Positions 35,054 through 43,509 of a DNA stretch of 64,000 nucleotides are shown one piece after another. The notes below the pieces were generated by a model. That model was not told the DNA's origin, searched no databases, and was given only the letters and a program-made list of their open reading frames with translations. Made by a program: the position numbers and the translations under genes. The stretch comes from Pseudomonas sp. ABC1 (lineage in GTDB: Bacteria > Pseudomonadota > Gammaproteobacteria > Pseudomonadales > Pseudomonadaceae). Positions within the stretch are counted from its first letter, which is position 1, and each line of letters starts with the position of its first letter. The stretch is taken from positions 868,001 to 932,000 of the forward strand of contig NZ_CP058349.1 of the NCBI RefSeq assembly GCF_013395055.1, given 5' to 3'.

Positions 35054-36184
35054 ATGTTCAACACCTTGCGCTTCCTCGGCTGGCCAATCCTGGCTGGCGT
35101 GCTTCTGGCGTTACTGATCATCCAACGCTACCCGCACTGGGTGGGCCTCGACGACAGCGGCCTGCTACAGACTTCGGCACAATCCGCCCCCTATTCCTAC
35201 GCCAGTGCCGTGAACGGTGCCGCACCGGCAGTCGCCAACCTCTACACGACCAAGATCGTCGACAAGGACAGAGACCCGAGCCTGGAAGAAAAACTTTTCC
35301 AGCGCTTCTACGGTGACAACCAGCCCCATCAGAAACGCATGCAATCCAGCCTTGGCTCGGCGGTGATCATGACGCCGTCGGGCTACCTGTTGACCAACAA
35401 CCACGTCACCGCCAATGCCGAGCAGATCATCGTCGCCCTCAAGGATGGCCGCGAGACCTTTGCCCACGTGATCGGCAGCGACCCCGATACCGACCTGGCG
35501 GTTCTCAAGATCGACCTGGATAACCTGCCGGCCATCAGCCTCGGGCAATCGGACAATATCCACATCGGCGACGTCACCCTGGCCATCGGCAACCCGTTCG
35601 GCGTGGGCCAGACCGTCACCATGGGCATCATCAGCGCCACTGGCCGCAATCAGCTTGGCCTGAACACCTACGAAGACTTCATCCAGACCGACGCGGCGAT
35701 CAACCGAGGCAACTCGGGCGGCGCGCTGGTCGATGCCAATGGCAACCTGATCGGCATCAACACCGCGATCATTTCCGAGTCGGGCGGCTCCCAGGGCATC
35801 GGCTTCGCCATTCCGACCAAGCTGGCGCTGGAAGTGATGAAATCGATCATCGCCCACGGCCAGGTGATCCGTGGCTGGCTCGGCGTGGAAGTGAAGCCGA
35901 TACCGGCCGAAATGGTCGAGCATTACCACAAGGCGGGCTACAACGGCATCCTGGTCACCGACACCTACCGCGATGGCCCGGCGGACCAGGCCGGGCTGCG
36001 CCGGGGCGATCTGATCCTGAGCATCGACGGCGCGCCAGCGGCAGATGGACGGTCATCGATGAACCAGGTGGCGCGTGTCCGCCCTGGCGAGCACATCGAC
36101 ATCCGCATCCTGCGCAATGGAAAGCTGCTGACCCTGCAAGCGGCAGTGGGACAACGCCCACAGAAAGTACAGGTCAATCCCTGA
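35054..36184 (+). CDS. algW: Periplasmic serine protease of the DegS type
   Basis: A 376-residue membrane-anchored protease. An N-terminal helix (FLGWPILAGVLLALLIIQRY) is followed by the trypsin-like domain with YLLTNNHVTANAEQI (His), DPDTDLAVLKID (Asp) and RGNSGGALVDANG (Ser), then a PDZ domain (GYNGILVTDTYRDGPADQAG). AlgW begins the cleavage of the anti-sigma factor MucA, releasing AlgU in envelope stress. The ATG at 35054 gives the expected length; the longer upstream frame crosses the promoter region. It lies divergent to nif3 and upstream of hisC, as in P. aeruginosa. Confidence 0.94.
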   Translation: MFNTLRFLGWPILAGVLLALLIIQRYPHWVGLDDSGLLQTSAQSAPYSYASAVNGAAPAVANLYTTKIVDKDRDPSLEEKLFQRFYGDNQPHQKRMQSSLGSAVIMTPSGYLLTNNHVTANAEQIIVALKDGRETFAHVIGSDPDTDLAVLKIDLDNLPAISLGQSDNIHIGDVTLAIGNPFGVGQTVTMGIISATGRNQLGLNTYEDFIQTDAAINRGNSGGALVDANGNLIGINTAIISESGGSQGIGFAIPTKLALEVMKSIIAHGQVIRGWLGVEVKPIPAEMVEHYHKAGYNGILVTDTYRDGPADQAGLRRGDLILSIDGAPAADGRSSMNQVARVRPGEHIDIRILRNGKLLTLQAAVGQRPQKVQVNP

Positions 36185-36270
36185 CGCGCCGATACCAGCA
36201 CCCGGCGAACACTCGCCAAGGTGAACGGTAACCCTTGCGAACAGACAAGACGGATGGCGTTACTGCCACC

Positions 36271-36432
36271 GTATGGATTCCCGCCTACGCGGGAATGACG
36301 AAGGCGCCGGGGGAGCGCCTATCGACAGTTCGAAACACGAGCGCTACACCACCCCGTCGTCCCCGCGCAGGCGGGGACCCAGGTGCGCAGAGCAGCAGAC
36401 ACTACGTGGATTGCCACCCGCGCGGGAATGAC
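36271..36432. repeat. Three CCCGCG/CGCGGG repeats between algW and hisC
   Basis: Units are TGGATTCCCGCCTACGCGGG (from 36274), GTCGTCCCCGCGCAGGCGGG (from 36356) and a decayed copy around TGGATTGCCACCCGCGCGGG (from 36407). They are the same family as at 23611-23696. The 298-base gap contains nothing else visible; the hairpins may terminate the two convergent transcripts. Confidence 0.7.
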
Positions 36433-36482
36433 TGGGGGCAAGGAACGCTTATCGGCTACACCCGTGGCGCCCCGACAGCCTT

Positions 36483-37535
36483 TTAGAGCGAACGCAACGC
36501 GTCCAGCAGCGCCTGGTTCTGCTCGGGCGTGCCCACGGTGATGCGCAGGAACTGCTCGATGCGCGCCTGGCGGAAGTGCCGCACGATGATGCCCTGCCCG
36601 CGCAGTGCCGCCGCCAGTGCTGCCGCATCCTGGCCGGGATGGCGGGCAAAGACGAAGTTGGCAGCCGATGGCAGCACCTCGAAGCCCAGCGTTTCCAATC
36701 CGTCCACCAGGACCTGGCGATGGTCGATCACTGCCTGGCGCGTCCGCTCGAAGTACTCACGGTCCTCGAAGGACGCCGCCGCCCCGGCAATCGCCAGGCG
36801 GTCCAGTGGGTAGGAGTTGAAGCTGTTCTTGATGCGCTCCAGCGCCTCGATCAGATCGGGATGCCCGACCGCAATACCGACGCGCAGGCCGGCCAGGGAG
36901 CGGGACTTGGACAGGGTCTGGGTGACCAGCAGATTCGGGTAGCGATCCACCAGGGCGATGGCACTCTCGCCGCCGAAGTCGATATAGGCTTCGTCCACCA
37001 GCACCACCGAATCCGGACTGCCCTGCAGCAGGCGCTCGACGGCCTCCAGCGGCAGCAGCCTGCCCGTGGGGGCGTTGGGATTGGGGAAGATGATGCCGCC
37101 GTTCGGCCGCGCATAGTCGGCCACATCGATCTGGAAATGCTCGTCCAGCGCGACGGTTTCGAAGGTCACGCCATAGAGGTTGCAGTACACCGGATAGAAG
37201 CTGTAGGTGATGTCCGGGAACAGCAGCGGGCGCGACTGCTGGAACAGGCCGTGGAAGGAATGCGCCAGCACTTCGTCCGAACCGTTGCCGACGAAGACCT
37301 GGGCCGGTGTCACCCCGTAGTAGTCGGCGACGGCCTGCTTCAGCCGTTCGCCATTGGGGTCCGGGTACAAGCGCAGGCTGTCGTTCAGCTCCGCACGCAT
37401 CGCTTCGAGCGCGCGGGGCGACGGGCCATAGGGGTTTTCATTGGTGTTGAGCTTGACCAGCCGCTCGATCTTCGGCTGCTCGCCCGGCACGTAAGGCACC
37501 AGGTCCTTGACGAAGGGGCTCCAGAACTTGCTCAT
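36483..37535 (-). CDS. hisC: Histidinol-phosphate aminotransferase
   Basis: A 350-residue fold-type I PLP enzyme. The N-terminal SKFWSPFVKDLVPYVPGEQP, the substrate segment LNTNENPYGPSPRALEA, IIFPNPNAPTGRLLPLE and the PLP-lysine region TLSKSRSLAGLRVGIAVGH are all present. It converts imidazole acetol phosphate to histidinol phosphate. The ATG at 37535 starts the conserved N-terminus, with AAGGG upstream; 14 further codons open upstream are part of the repeat region. It is the third of a leftward hisG-hisD-hisC series broken by repeats. Confidence 0.95.
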   Translation of the reverse strand: MSKFWSPFVKDLVPYVPGEQPKIERLVKLNTNENPYGPSPRALEAMRAELNDSLRLYPDPNGERLKQAVADYYGVTPAQVFVGNGSDEVLAHSFHGLFQQSRPLLFPDITYSFYPVYCNLYGVTFETVALDEHFQIDVADYARPNGGIIFPNPNAPTGRLLPLEAVERLLQGSPDSVVLVDEAYIDFGGESAIALVDRYPNLLVTQTLSKSRSLAGLRVGIAVGHPDLIEALERIKNSFNSYPLDRLAIAGAAASFEDREYFERTRQAVIDHRQVLVDGLETLGFEVLPSAANFVFARHPGQDAAALAAALRGQGIIVRHFRQARIEQFLRITVGTPEQNQALLDALRSL

Positions 37536-37560
37536 CCGCCCTTCTCTCCTCGAATACACA

Positions 37561-37608
37561 GGGTGCGCCGTGCGCACCAGATAATCACAAGGTGCGCACG
37601 GCGCACCC
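37561..37608. repeat. GGTGCGC double palindrome between hisD and hisC
   Basis: Arms of 18 bases (37561-37578 and 37591-37608) are exact reverse complements around a 12-base loop. Each arm is itself palindromic (GGTGCGC-CGT-GCGCACC). The same architecture and loop length are seen at 9781-9842. It fills the whole 78-base gap between hisD and hisC and may reduce read-through to hisC. Confidence 0.75.
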
Positions 37609-37613
37609 GACCT

Positions 37614-38924
37614 TCAGGGTTTGATGCGGTATTCGGCACTGCGGGCGTGGGCCGTCAGCGACTCGCCGCGTGCCAGCACGGAGGCTGTACGCCCCAGCAC
37701 AGAAGCGCCTTCGGCCGAGCAATGGATGATCGACGAACGCTTCTGGAAGTCGTACACCCCCAGTGGCGAGGAAAAGCGCGCGGTGCCCGAAGTCGGCAGG
37801 ACGTGGTTCGGGCCTGCGCAGTAGTCGCCCAGGGCTTCGGCGGTGTAGCGGCCCATGAAGATCGCACCGGCATGGCGAATGGAAGGCAGCCACTGCTCCG
37901 GGTCAGCCACCGACAACTCCAGGTGTTCCGGTGCGATGCGGTTGGCGACCTCCATCGCCTGCTGCATATCGCGCACCTGGATCAACGCACCACGCCCGGC
38001 CAGCGACGTACGAGCAATCGCCTCGCGCTCCAGGGTCGGCAGCAAGCGCTCGATACTCTCGGCCACGCGGTCGAGGAAAGCGGCGTCCGGACTGACCAGA
38101 ATCGACTGCGCGTCCTCATCGTGTTCGGCCTGGGAGAACAGGTCCATGGCGATCCAGTCCGGGTCGGTCTGGCCGTCGCAGACCACGAGAATCTCCGAAG
38201 GACCGGCGATCATGTCGATACCCACCTTGCCGAACACATGGCGCTTGGCGGTGGCGACATAGATGTTGCCCGGCCCGACGATCTTGTCCACCGGCGGCAC
38301 GCTCTCGGTGCCATAGGCCAGTGCAGCCACGGCCTGGGCGCCGCCGATGGTGAAGACCCGGTCGACCCCGGCGATGGCCGCCGCGGCCAGTACGATTTCG
38401 TTGATCTCGCCACGCGGGGTCGGCACCACCATGACCACTTCCGGTACACCGGCGACCTTGGCCGGAATCGCGTTCATCAGCACCGAAGACGGGTAGGACG
38501 CCTTGCCACCCGGCACATAGAGCCCAGCGCGGTCCAGAGGCGTGACCTTCTGGCCCAGCACGGTGCCGTCGGCCTCGGTGTAGGTCCAGGAATCCTGGCG
38601 TTGTTTCTCGTGGTAGCTGCGCACCCGTTCGGCAGCGATTTCCAGCGCCTCGCGCTGGGCCGGGGTGATGCGTTGCAGGGCCAGCTCCAGGCGCTCGCGC
38701 GGCAGGATCAGGTCGGCCATCGAGGCGACCTCCAGGCCATCGAAACGCTGGGTCAGGTCGACCAGGGCGGCGTCACCGCGGCTACGCACGTCCGCAATGA
38801 TCTCCAGCACGCGCTGGTTGACGCCATCATCGGAAACGCTTTCCCAGCTCAACAGATGATCCAGATGACGATTGAAGTCCTGGTCAGCGGCGTCGAGTCG
38901 GCGAATAGCGATAGGAGCAGTCAT
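37614..38924 (-). CDS. hisD: Histidinol dehydrogenase
   Basis: A 436-residue zinc enzyme catalysing the last two steps of histidine synthesis. It shows VTPLDRAGLYVPGGKASYPS, FTIGGAQAVAALAYGTESV, KIVGPGNIYVATAKRHVFG and AGPSEILVVCDGQTDPDW, all core HisD motifs, plus the C-terminal GPNHVLPTSGTARFSSPLGV. The ATG at 38924, with AGAGG seven bases upstream, is preferred to one seven codons earlier. It follows hisG after a 263-base gap containing a MITE-like element. Confidence 0.95.
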   Translation of the reverse strand: MTAPIAIRRLDAADQDFNRHLDHLLSWESVSDDGVNQRVLEIIADVRSRGDAALVDLTQRFDGLEVASMADLILPRERLELALQRITPAQREALEIAAERVRSYHEKQRQDSWTYTEADGTVLGQKVTPLDRAGLYVPGGKASYPSSVLMNAIPAKVAGVPEVVMVVPTPRGEINEIVLAAAAIAGVDRVFTIGGAQAVAALAYGTESVPPVDKIVGPGNIYVATAKRHVFGKVGIDMIAGPSEILVVCDGQTDPDWIAMDLFSQAEHDEDAQSILVSPDAAFLDRVAESIERLLPTLEREAIARTSLAGRGALIQVRDMQQAMEVANRIAPEHLELSVADPEQWLPSIRHAGAIFMGRYTAEALGDYCAGPNHVLPTSGTARFSSPLGVYDFQKRSSIIHCSAEGASVLGRTASVLARGESLTAHARSAEYRIKP

Positions 38925-39046
38925 AGCGGGCCTCTTGGTTGGCAAATGCTCAGGCGCCGCTAGATTACCAAGCCCACCGTGCGGGCACCCGAGAATTTAG
39001 GCTATGACACGGATAAGCGGGCGCGACGTTCGGTCGCGCAAGGTAT

Positions 39047-39188
39047 AGAACCGGTTCACGATCTTGCGAGCTAGAGCCCTGCAAGGCAAAAACAGGCGAG
39101 GAAGCGGAGTTTACAAGTGGTAAATGAGCATTCCGAGCCTGTTTTTAACGCCGCAGGGCCGACGCGCAGCAGATCGTGAACCGGTTCT
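39047..39188. mobile_element. MITE-like element with 18-bp terminal inverted repeats
   Basis: A 142-base element bounded by AGAACCGGTTCACGATCT and its exact reverse complement. Inside are further nested inverted repeats, GCCCTGC/GCAGGGC and AAAAACAGGC/GCCTGTTTTT, and an imperfect central pairing (GGAAGCGGAGTTTAC with GTAAATGAGCATTCC), so the whole sequence is almost one palindrome. It has no coding capacity and its right end touches the hisG stop codon. No target duplication is clear. It lies between hisG and hisD; the remaining 39 to 40 bases before hisD's promoter side hold nothing recognisable. Confidence 0.7.
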
Positions 39189-39820
39189 CAGCCGTGGTGT
39201 CGCTCGACAGCAGAACTCAACGTATCGATGAGTGCCTGGATGCGGACGTGCTGCATCTTCATCGAAGCCTTGTTCACCACCAGCCGCGAACTGACATGGG
39301 CGATCAGCTCCTGGGGCTCCAGGCCATTGGCGCGCAGGGTGTTGCCGGTGTCCACGACGTCGATGATCTTGTCCGCCAGACCGACCAGCGGCGCCAGTTC
39401 CATGGAGCCATAGAGCTTGATGATGTCGACCTGGCGACCCTGCTCGGCGTAGTAGGCCTTGGCCACGTTGACGAACTTGGTCGCCACTCGCAGGCGGCCC
39501 TTGGGCTCGGGCTCGCCGATACGCCCGGCAGTCATCAGCTTGCAGCGGGCGATCTTCAGGTCCAGCGGCTCGTAGAGCCCCTGGGCGCCATATTCCATCA
39601 GCACATCCTTGCCCGCCACGCCCAGGTCGGCGGCACCGTGTTCGACGTAGGTCGGCACGTCGGTGGCCCGCACGATCAACAGCCGTACGTCATCCTGAGT
39701 GGTCGGGATGATCAGCTTGCGGCTCTTGTCCGGGTTCTCGGTCGGCACGATGCCCGCTTCCGCCAGCAGCGGCAGCGTGTCATCGAGGATGCGACCTTTG
39801 GAGAGCGCGATGGTAAGCAT
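39188..39820 (-). CDS. hisG: ATP phosphoribosyltransferase, short form
   Basis: A 210-residue catalytic subunit of the first histidine-pathway enzyme. MLTIALSKGRILDDTLPLL, RATDVPTYVEHGAADLGVAGKD and DIVDTGNTLRANGLEPQE-like sequence (IIDVVDTGNTLRANGLEPQE) define it. The length shows the short form, which lacks the regulatory domain and needs HisZ; hisZ is not in the window. AAGGA precedes the ATG at 39820. Its last codon is within the last base of the adjacent MITE-like element. Confidence 0.95.
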   Translation of the reverse strand: MLTIALSKGRILDDTLPLLAEAGIVPTENPDKSRKLIIPTTQDDVRLLIVRATDVPTYVEHGAADLGVAGKDVLMEYGAQGLYEPLDLKIARCKLMTAGRIGEPEPKGRLRVATKFVNVAKAYYAEQGRQVDIIKLYGSMELAPLVGLADKIIDVVDTGNTLRANGLEPQELIAHVSSRLVVNKASMKMQHVRIQALIDTLSSAVERHHG

Positions 39821-39888
39821 GAAACGGTTTCCTTGGAAAATGGCAGGAGCAGCCCCGCAATCTGCTTGGCGTCTCGCGACGCCAAAGG

Positions 39889-41154
39889 TCAGCCCGGAAT
39901 ACGGCGAATCTTCGCCCCGAGCAGTTGCAGTTTTTCTTCGATGCACTCGTAGCCACGGTCGATATGATAGATGCGGTCGATCAGCGTATCGCCATCGGCC
40001 ACCAGGCCGGCGATCACCAGGCTGGCGGAGGCGCGCAGGTCGGTCGCCATCACGGGCGCGCCCTTGAGGCGCGGGACACCGGTGACGATGGCGGTATTGC
40101 CCTCGACGAGGATCTGCGCACCCATGCGGTTCATCTCGTAGACGTGCATGAAGCGGTTCTCGAACACCGTCTCGATCACGGTGCCGGTGCCTTCGGCCAC
40201 GGCGTTCAGCGCGATGAACTGCGCCTGCATGTCGGTCGGGAACGCGGGGTAAGGCGCGGTACGCACATTCACCGCTTTCGGGCGGTTACCCTTCATGTCC
40301 AGTTCGATCCAGTTGCTGCCGGTATCGATGTAGGCACCCGCCTCTTCCAGCTTGTGCAGCACGGCTTCCAGCAGGGTGGCATCGGTGTCCTTGAGCTTGA
40401 CCCGGCCACCCGTGGCAGCGGCGGCCACCAGGTAGGTGCCGGTTTCGATGCGGTCCGGCATGACGCTGTAGCGTCCGCCACCCAGGCGCTTCACGCCGTC
40501 GATGACGATGGTGTCGGAACCCGCGCCGGACACCTGCGCGCCCATGGCGTTGAGGAAGTTGGCCAGGTCGACCACTTCCGGCTCACGCGCGGCGTTTTCC
40601 AGCACGGTGCGGCCATTGGCCAGGGCCGCCGCCATCATGATGTTCTCGGTACCGGTGACGCTGACGATATCGAAGAAGAAGGTCGCGCCACGCAGGCCGC
40701 CGGCCGGCGCCCGCGCCTTGATATAGCCGCCCTCGACGTCGATCTGCGCGCCCATGGCCTCGAGACCTCGGATGTGCAGGTCGACCGGACGCGAACCGAT
40801 CGCGCAGCCGCCCGGCAGCGCCACTTCGGCTTCGCCGAAACGCGCCAGCATCGGGCCCAGCACCAGGATCGAGGCGCGCATGGTCTTGACCAGGTCATAG
40901 GGCGCGACCAGCGTCTTGATACGGCTGGCATCGACTTCGACGCTGAGCTTCTCGTCGATCACCGGCTCGACGCCCATGCGTCCGAACAACTCGATCATCG
41001 TGGTGATGTCGTGCAGGTGCGGCAGGTTGCAGACGGTGACCGGCGTATCGGCCAGCAGCGTCGCGGCCAGAATCGGCAGGGCCGAGTTCTTGGCACCGGA
41101 GATGCGAATCTCGCCGCTGAGGCGGTCGCCACCGGTAATGATCAGTTTGTCCAT
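39889..41154 (-). CDS. murA: UDP-N-acetylglucosamine 1-carboxyvinyltransferase
   Basis: A 421-residue EPSP-synthase-fold enzyme, first committed step of peptidoglycan synthesis. The N-terminal MDKLIITGGDRLSGEIRISG and SALPILAATLLADTP segment, the catalytic-cysteine loop LPGGCAIGSRPVDLHI (Cys ~115) and the C-terminal GYECIEEKLQLLGAKIRRI are intact. It follows ibaG after 55 bases in the same direction and precedes hisG, an order conserved in Pseudomonas. Confidence 0.96.
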   Translation of the reverse strand: MDKLIITGGDRLSGEIRISGAKNSALPILAATLLADTPVTVCNLPHLHDITTMIELFGRMGVEPVIDEKLSVEVDASRIKTLVAPYDLVKTMRASILVLGPMLARFGEAEVALPGGCAIGSRPVDLHIRGLEAMGAQIDVEGGYIKARAPAGGLRGATFFFDIVSVTGTENIMMAAALANGRTVLENAAREPEVVDLANFLNAMGAQVSGAGSDTIVIDGVKRLGGGRYSVMPDRIETGTYLVAAAATGGRVKLKDTDATLLEAVLHKLEEAGAYIDTGSNWIELDMKGNRPKAVNVRTAPYPAFPTDMQAQFIALNAVAEGTGTVIETVFENRFMHVYEMNRMGAQILVEGNTAIVTGVPRLKGAPVMATDLRASASLVIAGLVADGDTLIDRIYHIDRGYECIEEKLQLLGAKIRRIPG

Positions 41155-41209
41155 GGAATAATCTCGAAAAGGCCGGCCGCAAGGCCGCCAGAAGTGTCTG
41201 TTACTCGCC

Positions 41210-41449
41210 TCAGGCGCGAGCGGCCCAATCGGCCTGACTGAAGAATTTCATGGTGACGGCGTGGATGCTGCCGTCCGCGATCCAGGGATTCAGGTGTGCA
41301 TAGATCTGCTGCTGCCGTTTGACCAGGCTGAGCGCGGCCAATTCGTCGCTGACCAGATTCAATTGGAAGTTGCAGCCTTCACCTTCCACTTCCACCTGCA
41401 CGTTAGGAAGTTTCTCTTCCAGAAAACGCTTAACTTCTAGAGCCTGCAT
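41210..41449 (-). CDS. ibaG: BolA-family protein IbaG
   Basis: A 79-residue BolA-fold protein: MQALEVKRFLEEKLPNVQVE and the C-terminal HAVTMKFFSQADWAA with the conserved His. IbaG (YrbA) works with glutaredoxins in iron-sulfur trafficking and responds to acid in E. coli. GAGG lies six bases before the ATG; a TTG two codons upstream is less likely. The genomic position beside murA is the standard one. Confidence 0.92.
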   Translation of the reverse strand: MQALEVKRFLEEKLPNVQVEVEGEGCNFQLNLVSDELAALSLVKRQQQIYAHLNPWIADGSIHAVTMKFFSQADWAARA

Positions 41450-41494
41450 GTTCAACCTCGTTCGGCGCCAGCGCGCACGGGCCGGCCATCATAC

Positions 41495-41513
41495 AAAAAA
41501 GCCGCAAGGCTGC
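41495..41513 (-). terminator. Intrinsic terminator after psiE
   Basis: On the leftward strand AGCC-TTGC-GGCT is followed by TTTTTT. The stem is short but the U-run is clear. It would separate psiE (and the upstream mla genes) from ibaG-murA. Confidence 0.6.
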
Positions 41514-41550
41514 GAAGCCCGGATATGCAGAGCTTCCCGCTCATGAGCAT

Positions 41551-42021
41551 TCAATTGGCGACATTGTCGCCGACCACTTCTCCGGTGGAGTCGATGGCTT
41601 TGCTCGACGGGTACTTGTAGGAGGCATAACGCACGGCCAGCACCGACAGCGCCAGCAGGAAGATGCCGCCACACAGGTACAGCAAGCCGATATCCGGCGC
41701 CTTGTGGTGGGAAACATCGCCGATCAGGTAGCGCGTCAGGGCGGTGATGGCGATATAGAGCAGGAAGCGGATCGGCAGGTGATTGGTCTTGAAATAGATG
41801 CCGACCATCGCCCCCAGCTCCAGGTAGATGAACAGCAGCAGGATATCGTCGATGCTGGCGTGGCCCTTGCTGACCATGCCCATGAACGCCACCACCGAAG
41901 CCCAGGCCGTGACCGCGCCAATGGCGAACAGGCCGAGATAGTGGAAGCCCTCGACCAGCAGGTTACCGATGGCGTTCGCCGTATCGTGCATGCGCTCACG
42001 ACTGTTGTTCGCCCACTTCAT
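41551..42021 (-). CDS. psiE: PsiE-family membrane protein
   Basis: A 156-residue inner-membrane protein with four helices (for example YLGLFAIGAVTAWASVVAFMG, ILLLFIYLELGAMVGIYFK, PIRFLLYIAITALTRYLIGD, LLYLCGGIFLLALSVLAVRY). The LFIYLELGAMVGIYF and ITALTRYLIGDVSHHK motifs identify the phosphate-starvation-inducible PsiE family, whose function is unknown. AAGGAG lies seven bases before the ATG. It sits between mlaB and ibaG; I recall these as adjacent in P. aeruginosa, so psiE looks like an insertion here. Confidence 0.88.
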   Translation of the reverse strand: MKWANNSRERMHDTANAIGNLLVEGFHYLGLFAIGAVTAWASVVAFMGMVSKGHASIDDILLLFIYLELGAMVGIYFKTNHLPIRFLLYIAITALTRYLIGDVSHHKAPDIGLLYLCGGIFLLALSVLAVRYASYKYPSSKAIDSTGEVVGDNVAN

Positions 42022-42075
42022 GACCCGTCTCCTTGAAATAGAACTCCGATCACCGCACAGGCCTCAGGCGGCGAC

Positions 42076-42396
42076 TCAGGCAGGAATGCCCGGCTCCAGC
42101 GCCAGCACATCGTCCAGCCCGGAGACGCTGGCGATCTTCGACATATCCGACGGCAGGCCAGTGATACGCAGTTGCTTGCCGAGCGCACGCGCATCGCGGG
42201 TAAACGCCAGCAGCAGCGACAACCCGACACTGCTGGAATGCGTGACACCCGTACAATCGAGCACCACGACATCCGCCCCCGCAGTCCGCAGCAGCGCCTG
42301 ACCGGCCTTGCGCAAGGCCGGGCCGCTGCGATGATCGAGCGAACCGCTCAGCAGCAGCCGGCGCTGGTCATCGAGGGCAATCCGCCCTTCACTCAT
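42076..42396 (-). CDS. mlaB: STAS-domain protein of the phospholipid-retrograde ABC transporter
   Basis: A 106-residue STAS protein: DDQRRLLLSGSLDHRSGPAL, then DVVVLDCTGVTHSSSVGLSL, where the T-H-S-S-S segment holds the conserved loop that contacts MlaF. It stabilises the MlaFEDB complex in the inner membrane. The ATG at 42396 overlaps the mlaC stop; an open extension of 35 codons upstream is a shadow of mlaC. Confidence 0.9.
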   Translation of the reverse strand: MSEGRIALDDQRRLLLSGSLDHRSGPALRKAGQALLRTAGADVVVLDCTGVTHSSSVGLSLLLAFTRDARALGKQLRITGLPSDMSKIASVSGLDDVLALEPGIPA

Positions 42397-43039
42397 TGCC
42401 ACCGGCCTGCTTGGCCGCCTCGCTGTCCTTGGCTTTCGCCACCACCTCGGCCCAGCCATCGATGGTACGCTCCAGATTGTTGCCATTGCGTTGCATGGCA
42501 TCGGCGAACTGGTCGCGGAACAGCTTGCCGATATTGATGCCGTTGATGATGACGTTGCGCACGCGCCACTCGCCCGCGAGATTGACCATGGTGTAGGACA
42601 CCGGGTAGATCTCGCCCTGGCGACCGGTCACTTCCATGTTGATGCTGGTGCGCTGCGGGTCCTGTCGACCGCTCGGCGGCAACACACGAATCTGCTGGTT
42701 GTTGTACTCGAGCAGCGCATTGCCATAGAACTGCATCAGGCTGCGCTTGAAGTTTTCCTCGAAGCGCTGCATCTGCTCGGCGCTGGCTGAGCGCGAGTAC
42801 TTCACCGTCATGATGCTGCGGGAAATACCTTCGGCATCCACCACGGGCCCGAGAATACGGTTGAGCGAATCATAGAAAGCGGCCGGATCCCTGACATAGC
42901 GCTCCTTGTTGGCCTTCAGATCGGCCAGCAGTTCGGTGGTGGTCGTCTGGATCACTTCATGGGCACTGGGGGCAGCCTGGGCCAGCAGCGGCAGCATGGC
43001 CAGGGCGACCAGCAGGCCGCGACGCAAGGCAGTCATCAT
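42389..43039 (-). CDS. mlaC: Periplasmic phospholipid-binding protein MlaC
   Basis: About 216 residues with signal peptide (LRRGLLVALAMLPLLAQAAP). The MlaC/Ttg2D features are DPAAFYDSLNRILGPVVDAE, SRSIMTVKYSRSASAEQMQR and WRVRNVIINGINIGKLFRDQ. It shuttles phospholipids between the outer-membrane MlaA complex and MlaFEDB. The ATG at 43039 has GAGGA eight bases upstream; an ATG at 43054 overlapping the mlaD stop by ATGA is the alternative. Translation is coupled either way. Confidence 0.93.
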   Translation of the reverse strand: MMTALRRGLLVALAMLPLLAQAAPSAHEVIQTTTTELLADLKANKERYVRDPAAFYDSLNRILGPVVDAEGISRSIMTVKYSRSASAEQMQRFEENFKRSLMQFYGNALLEYNNQQIRVLPPSGRQDPQRTSINMEVTGRQGEIYPVSYTMVNLAGEWRVRNVIINGINIGKLFRDQFADAMQRNGNNLERTIDGWAEVVAKAKDSEAAKQAGGNE

Positions 43040-43050
43040 CTCGCTAGTCC

Positions 43051-43509
43051 TCATTCTTTATTGACGGAGTTGAGCAGGAACTTGCCGATCAGGTCTTCGA
43101 GCACCAACGACGACTGGGTATCGGCGATGGTGTCGCCATCCTTCAGCAGTTCTTCCTCGCCACCGACACTGATCCCGATGTACTTCTCGCCCAGCAGGCC
43201 AGCCGTCAGGATCGAGGCGGTCGAGTCGGTCGGCAGGATGTCCACGTCCTTGCGGATTTCCAGGGTGACACGCCCCATGTAGCTTTCGCGGTCCAGGTCG
43301 ATGGCAGTGACCTTGCCGATATTCACACCGGCCATGGTCACTTTCGATCTGACCGTCAAACCCGCGATATTGTCGAAATAGGCGTAGAGCTTGTAACCCT
43401 CGCCACTGGCGACGGTCAGGCCACTGACGCGCAACGACAGCAGTAGCAAGGCCAGCAGGCCGGCCAGCAGGAACAGGCCGACACCGATCTCAAGGGTGCG
43501 GATACGCAT
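43051..43509 (-). CDS. mlaD: MlaD, MCE-domain periplasmic component
   Basis: A 152-residue protein with one N-terminal membrane anchor (TLEIGVGLFLLAGLLALLLL) and a single MCE domain (LYAYFDNIAGLTVRSKVTMA, GVNIGKVTAIDLD, then ILTAGLLGEKYIGISVGGEE). Six copies form a periplasmic ring through which lipids pass. It overlaps mlaE at the stop/start and mlaC downstream. Confidence 0.94.
   Translation of the reverse strand: MRIRTLEIGVGLFLLAGLLALLLLSLRVSGLTVASGEGYKLYAYFDNIAGLTVRSKVTMAGVNIGKVTAIDLDRESYMGRVTLEIRKDVDILPTDSTASILTAGLLGEKYIGISVGGEEELLKDGDTIADTQSSLVLEDLIGKFLLNSVNKE

Noticed and set aside
36576..38963. 795-codon open frame opposite hisC and hisD
   Set aside because: Spans two convincing genes and an intergenic repeat on the other strand; low-complexity His/Gly/Arg-rich shadow.
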